DNA of 6,150 nucleotides from Acidimicrobiia bacterium (lineage in GTDB: Bacteria; Actinomycetota; Acidimicrobiia; Spongiisociales; UBA5794): positions 1-6,150 of the forward strand of contig JABDMN010000254.1 in assembly GCA_013001485.1 (NCBI GenBank), in the 5' to 3' direction. The notes beneath the pieces are model-generated. The model did no database searches and had not been told where the DNA came from. It saw only the letters and a program-made list of their open reading frames with translations. Shown one piece after another: positions 5,074 to 6,150 of the stretch. Position 1 is the first letter of the stretch. Every line of letters starts with the position of its first letter. The position numbers were made by a program, and so were the translations under genes.

Positions 5074-6116
5074 ACGCCGAGCAGGTCGAGAGATTGAGCG
5101 GCGCTGCGCCCTCGATCGTCGTCGAGCGGACCGGGGAGTCCCGGCTCGGACGTTGCGTAGGCGCCTTCGACGAGAGCCTGGAGGGTTCCGACAAGCCTGC
5201 GCAGCGACGCGGGGAGAGGGAAGTACTCGTTCTCGTCCGTCACGGCGATCGGGCGGGCCTCCTCGCCAGGCGAGACGGCTTCGATGACGTCTCGCACCCG
5301 TTGTTCGGGTGCCGACGCTCCGGCAGTGATCCCCACGACATCGGCAGCGGCGAGCCAATCAGGGTCGATCGACTCGGGGCCATCGACGCGATGGGCCTCC
5401 GCGCCGGTGAGACGGGCAACTCGGACCAGAGCGCTGGTGTTCGATGAGTTCTCGGATCCGACGACGAGCACGAGGTCTGACTGTCTGGCGAGTTCCTGTA
5501 CCGCCGTCTGGCGATTGGTGGTGGCGTAACACAGGTCACTCTTGCGAGCCGTCCAGAGCTGAGGAAACTGTTCGGTGGCGGAGCCGAGCACGTCCTCCCA
5601 CTCGAACATCCCCAGAGTTGTTTGGGCGACGAGGGCGACTCGGTCGGCATCTGTCGGGCTGAAGTCGCCGAGACCATCATCCGGGTCCACGAGTGTTACG
5701 GCGGTCGGTGCTTCTGCCACGGCGCCGACGGCTTCATCGTGCCCCTCGTGCCCCACGTAGATGATGTCGTAGCCGGCATCCGCTCGCTTCTTGATCTCGT
5801 GGTGGACCTTGGTCACCAGAGGGCAGACGGCATCGACCATGACGGCAGCGACCTGACCGGCATGCTCAACGACCTCAGGTGCCGAGCCGTGGGCCGACAG
5901 CATCACTGGCGCTCCATCCGGCACGGATCCGATGTCGTCGACGAACAGAACCCCGGCTCGCTCGAAAGCCTCGACGACCGCTGCGTTGTGAACGATCTCG
6001 TGGTAGCAGTACACGGGCGGCTCGAAGACCCGGACCATCCAAGTCAGGGACTTGATGGCCATCTCGACGCCGGCACAGAAGCCGCGGGGTTGTGCAAGGA
6101 GGACCTTGTCGACCAT
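5070..6116 (-). CDS. ispH: 4-hydroxy-3-methylbut-2-enyl diphosphate reductase
   Basis: IspH (LytB) is the iron-sulfur enzyme of the last MEP-pathway step, reducing HMBPP to IPP and DMAPP. The three cluster cysteines are present: Cys14 in PRGFCAGV, Cys98 in DAVCPLV and Cys196 in SDLCYAT. Substrate residues are also in place: His43 (EIVHN), His76 (SAHGS), His126 and Glu128 (GHEGHDE), Thr167 (AQTT), and the GSENSSNT loop, where Glu replaces the Lys of E. coli GSKNSSN. The protein has 348 residues, about 30 more than E. coli IspH; the excess is mostly a poorly conserved C-terminal tail rich in Gly, Pro and Asp (about 320-348). The ATG places the cluster Cys at residue 14, near the E. coli position 12. 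There is no Shine-Dalgarno site; a TANNNT hexamer seven bases upstream suggests leaderless transcription. It is convergent with cmk. Confidence 0.97.
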   Translation of the reverse strand: MVDKVLLAQPRGFCAGVEMAIKSLTWMVRVFEPPVYCYHEIVHNAAVVEAFERAGVLFVDDIGSVPDGAPVMLSAHGSAPEVVEHAGQVAAVMVDAVCPLVTKVHHEIKKRADAGYDIIYVGHEGHDEAVGAVAEAPTAVTLVDPDDGLGDFSPTDADRVALVAQTTLGMFEWEDVLGSATEQFPQLWTARKSDLCYATTNRQTAVQELARQSDLVLVVGSENSSNTSALVRVARLTGAEAHRVDGPESIDPDWLAAADVVGITAGASAPEQRVRDVIEAVSPGEEARPIAVTDENEYFPLPASLRRLVGTLQALVEGAYATSEPGLPGPLDDDRGRSAAQSLDLLGV

Positions 6117-6123
6117 GAGCGTG

Positions 6124-6129
6124 AGGGTA
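6124..6129 (-). promoter_or_regulatory. Candidate -10 element of a leaderless ispH promoter
   Basis: On the minus strand TACCCT fits TANNNT and ends seven bases before the ispH ATG, so the transcript would start at or beside the start codon. No Shine-Dalgarno site lies between them. The -35 region would fall at or beyond the right edge of the window and cannot be judged. Confidence 0.4.
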
Positions 6130-6150
6130 GTAAGGCGAGTGCTCGTATCC

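Noticed and set aside
3707..5358. Two more long minus-strand frames opposite aroA and cmk (292 and 317 codons)
   Set aside because: Both cross well-supported genes, have low-complexity Arg-rich translations and no family motifs.
1..6150. Search for CRISPR arrays, insertion sequences, tRNA or rRNA genes, dif site and phage or defence genes
   Set aside because: No regularly spaced repeats, transposase motifs, RNA gene signatures or defence domains were seen; the partial recombinase fits housekeeping XerD in conserved context.

Overview
The window reads as a compact, high-GC chromosomal segment from an actinobacterium, probably from the class Acidimicrobiia or a close relative. The grounds are the base composition, the GTG/ATG starts, and the order xerD ... 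scpA-scpB-rluB ... cmk, which is the core order of actinobacterial chromosomes such as mycobacteria. The lineage call is inference; no marker in the window settles it.

Layout. Bases 1-177 hold the 3' end of a tyrosine recombinase (XerD). After a short gap comes a DksA/TraR-type C4 zinc-finger protein (264-611), and overlapping its end an HD-domain protein of unknown substrate (about 581-1084). From 1125 a tightly packed same-strand run begins: scpA (1125-1889), scpB (1886-2467), an RsuA/RluB-family pseudouridine synthase (about 2446-3171), aroA (3161-4438) and cmk (4426-5073). Every junction from scpA onward overlaps by 4 to 22 bases, so the run is probably one translationally coupled operon. 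On the minus strand ispH (6116-5070) converges on cmk. The two genes share a four-base CTAG in which both TAG stop codons lie.

Functionally the segment joins chromosome maintenance (XerD for dimer resolution, ScpA/ScpB as the kleisin and accessory subunits of Smc condensin), ribosome modification (RluB-like), transcriptional control (DksA-like) and housekeeping biosynthesis (AroA, shikimate pathway; Cmk, CMP/dCMP phosphorylation; IspH, last step of the MEP isoprenoid pathway).

I found no mobile element, CRISPR array, tRNA, rRNA or defence system, and no case for an undescribed multi-gene system. The points most worth a second look are fine-scale. The pseudouridine synthase has no ATG, GTG or TTG in frame before its complete S4 domain and seems to start at ATC (or ATT). 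scpA and ispH lack Shine-Dalgarno sequences but carry a TANNNT hexamer 7-8 bases before the start codon, as expected for leaderless transcripts. The two convergent genes share their stop codons.
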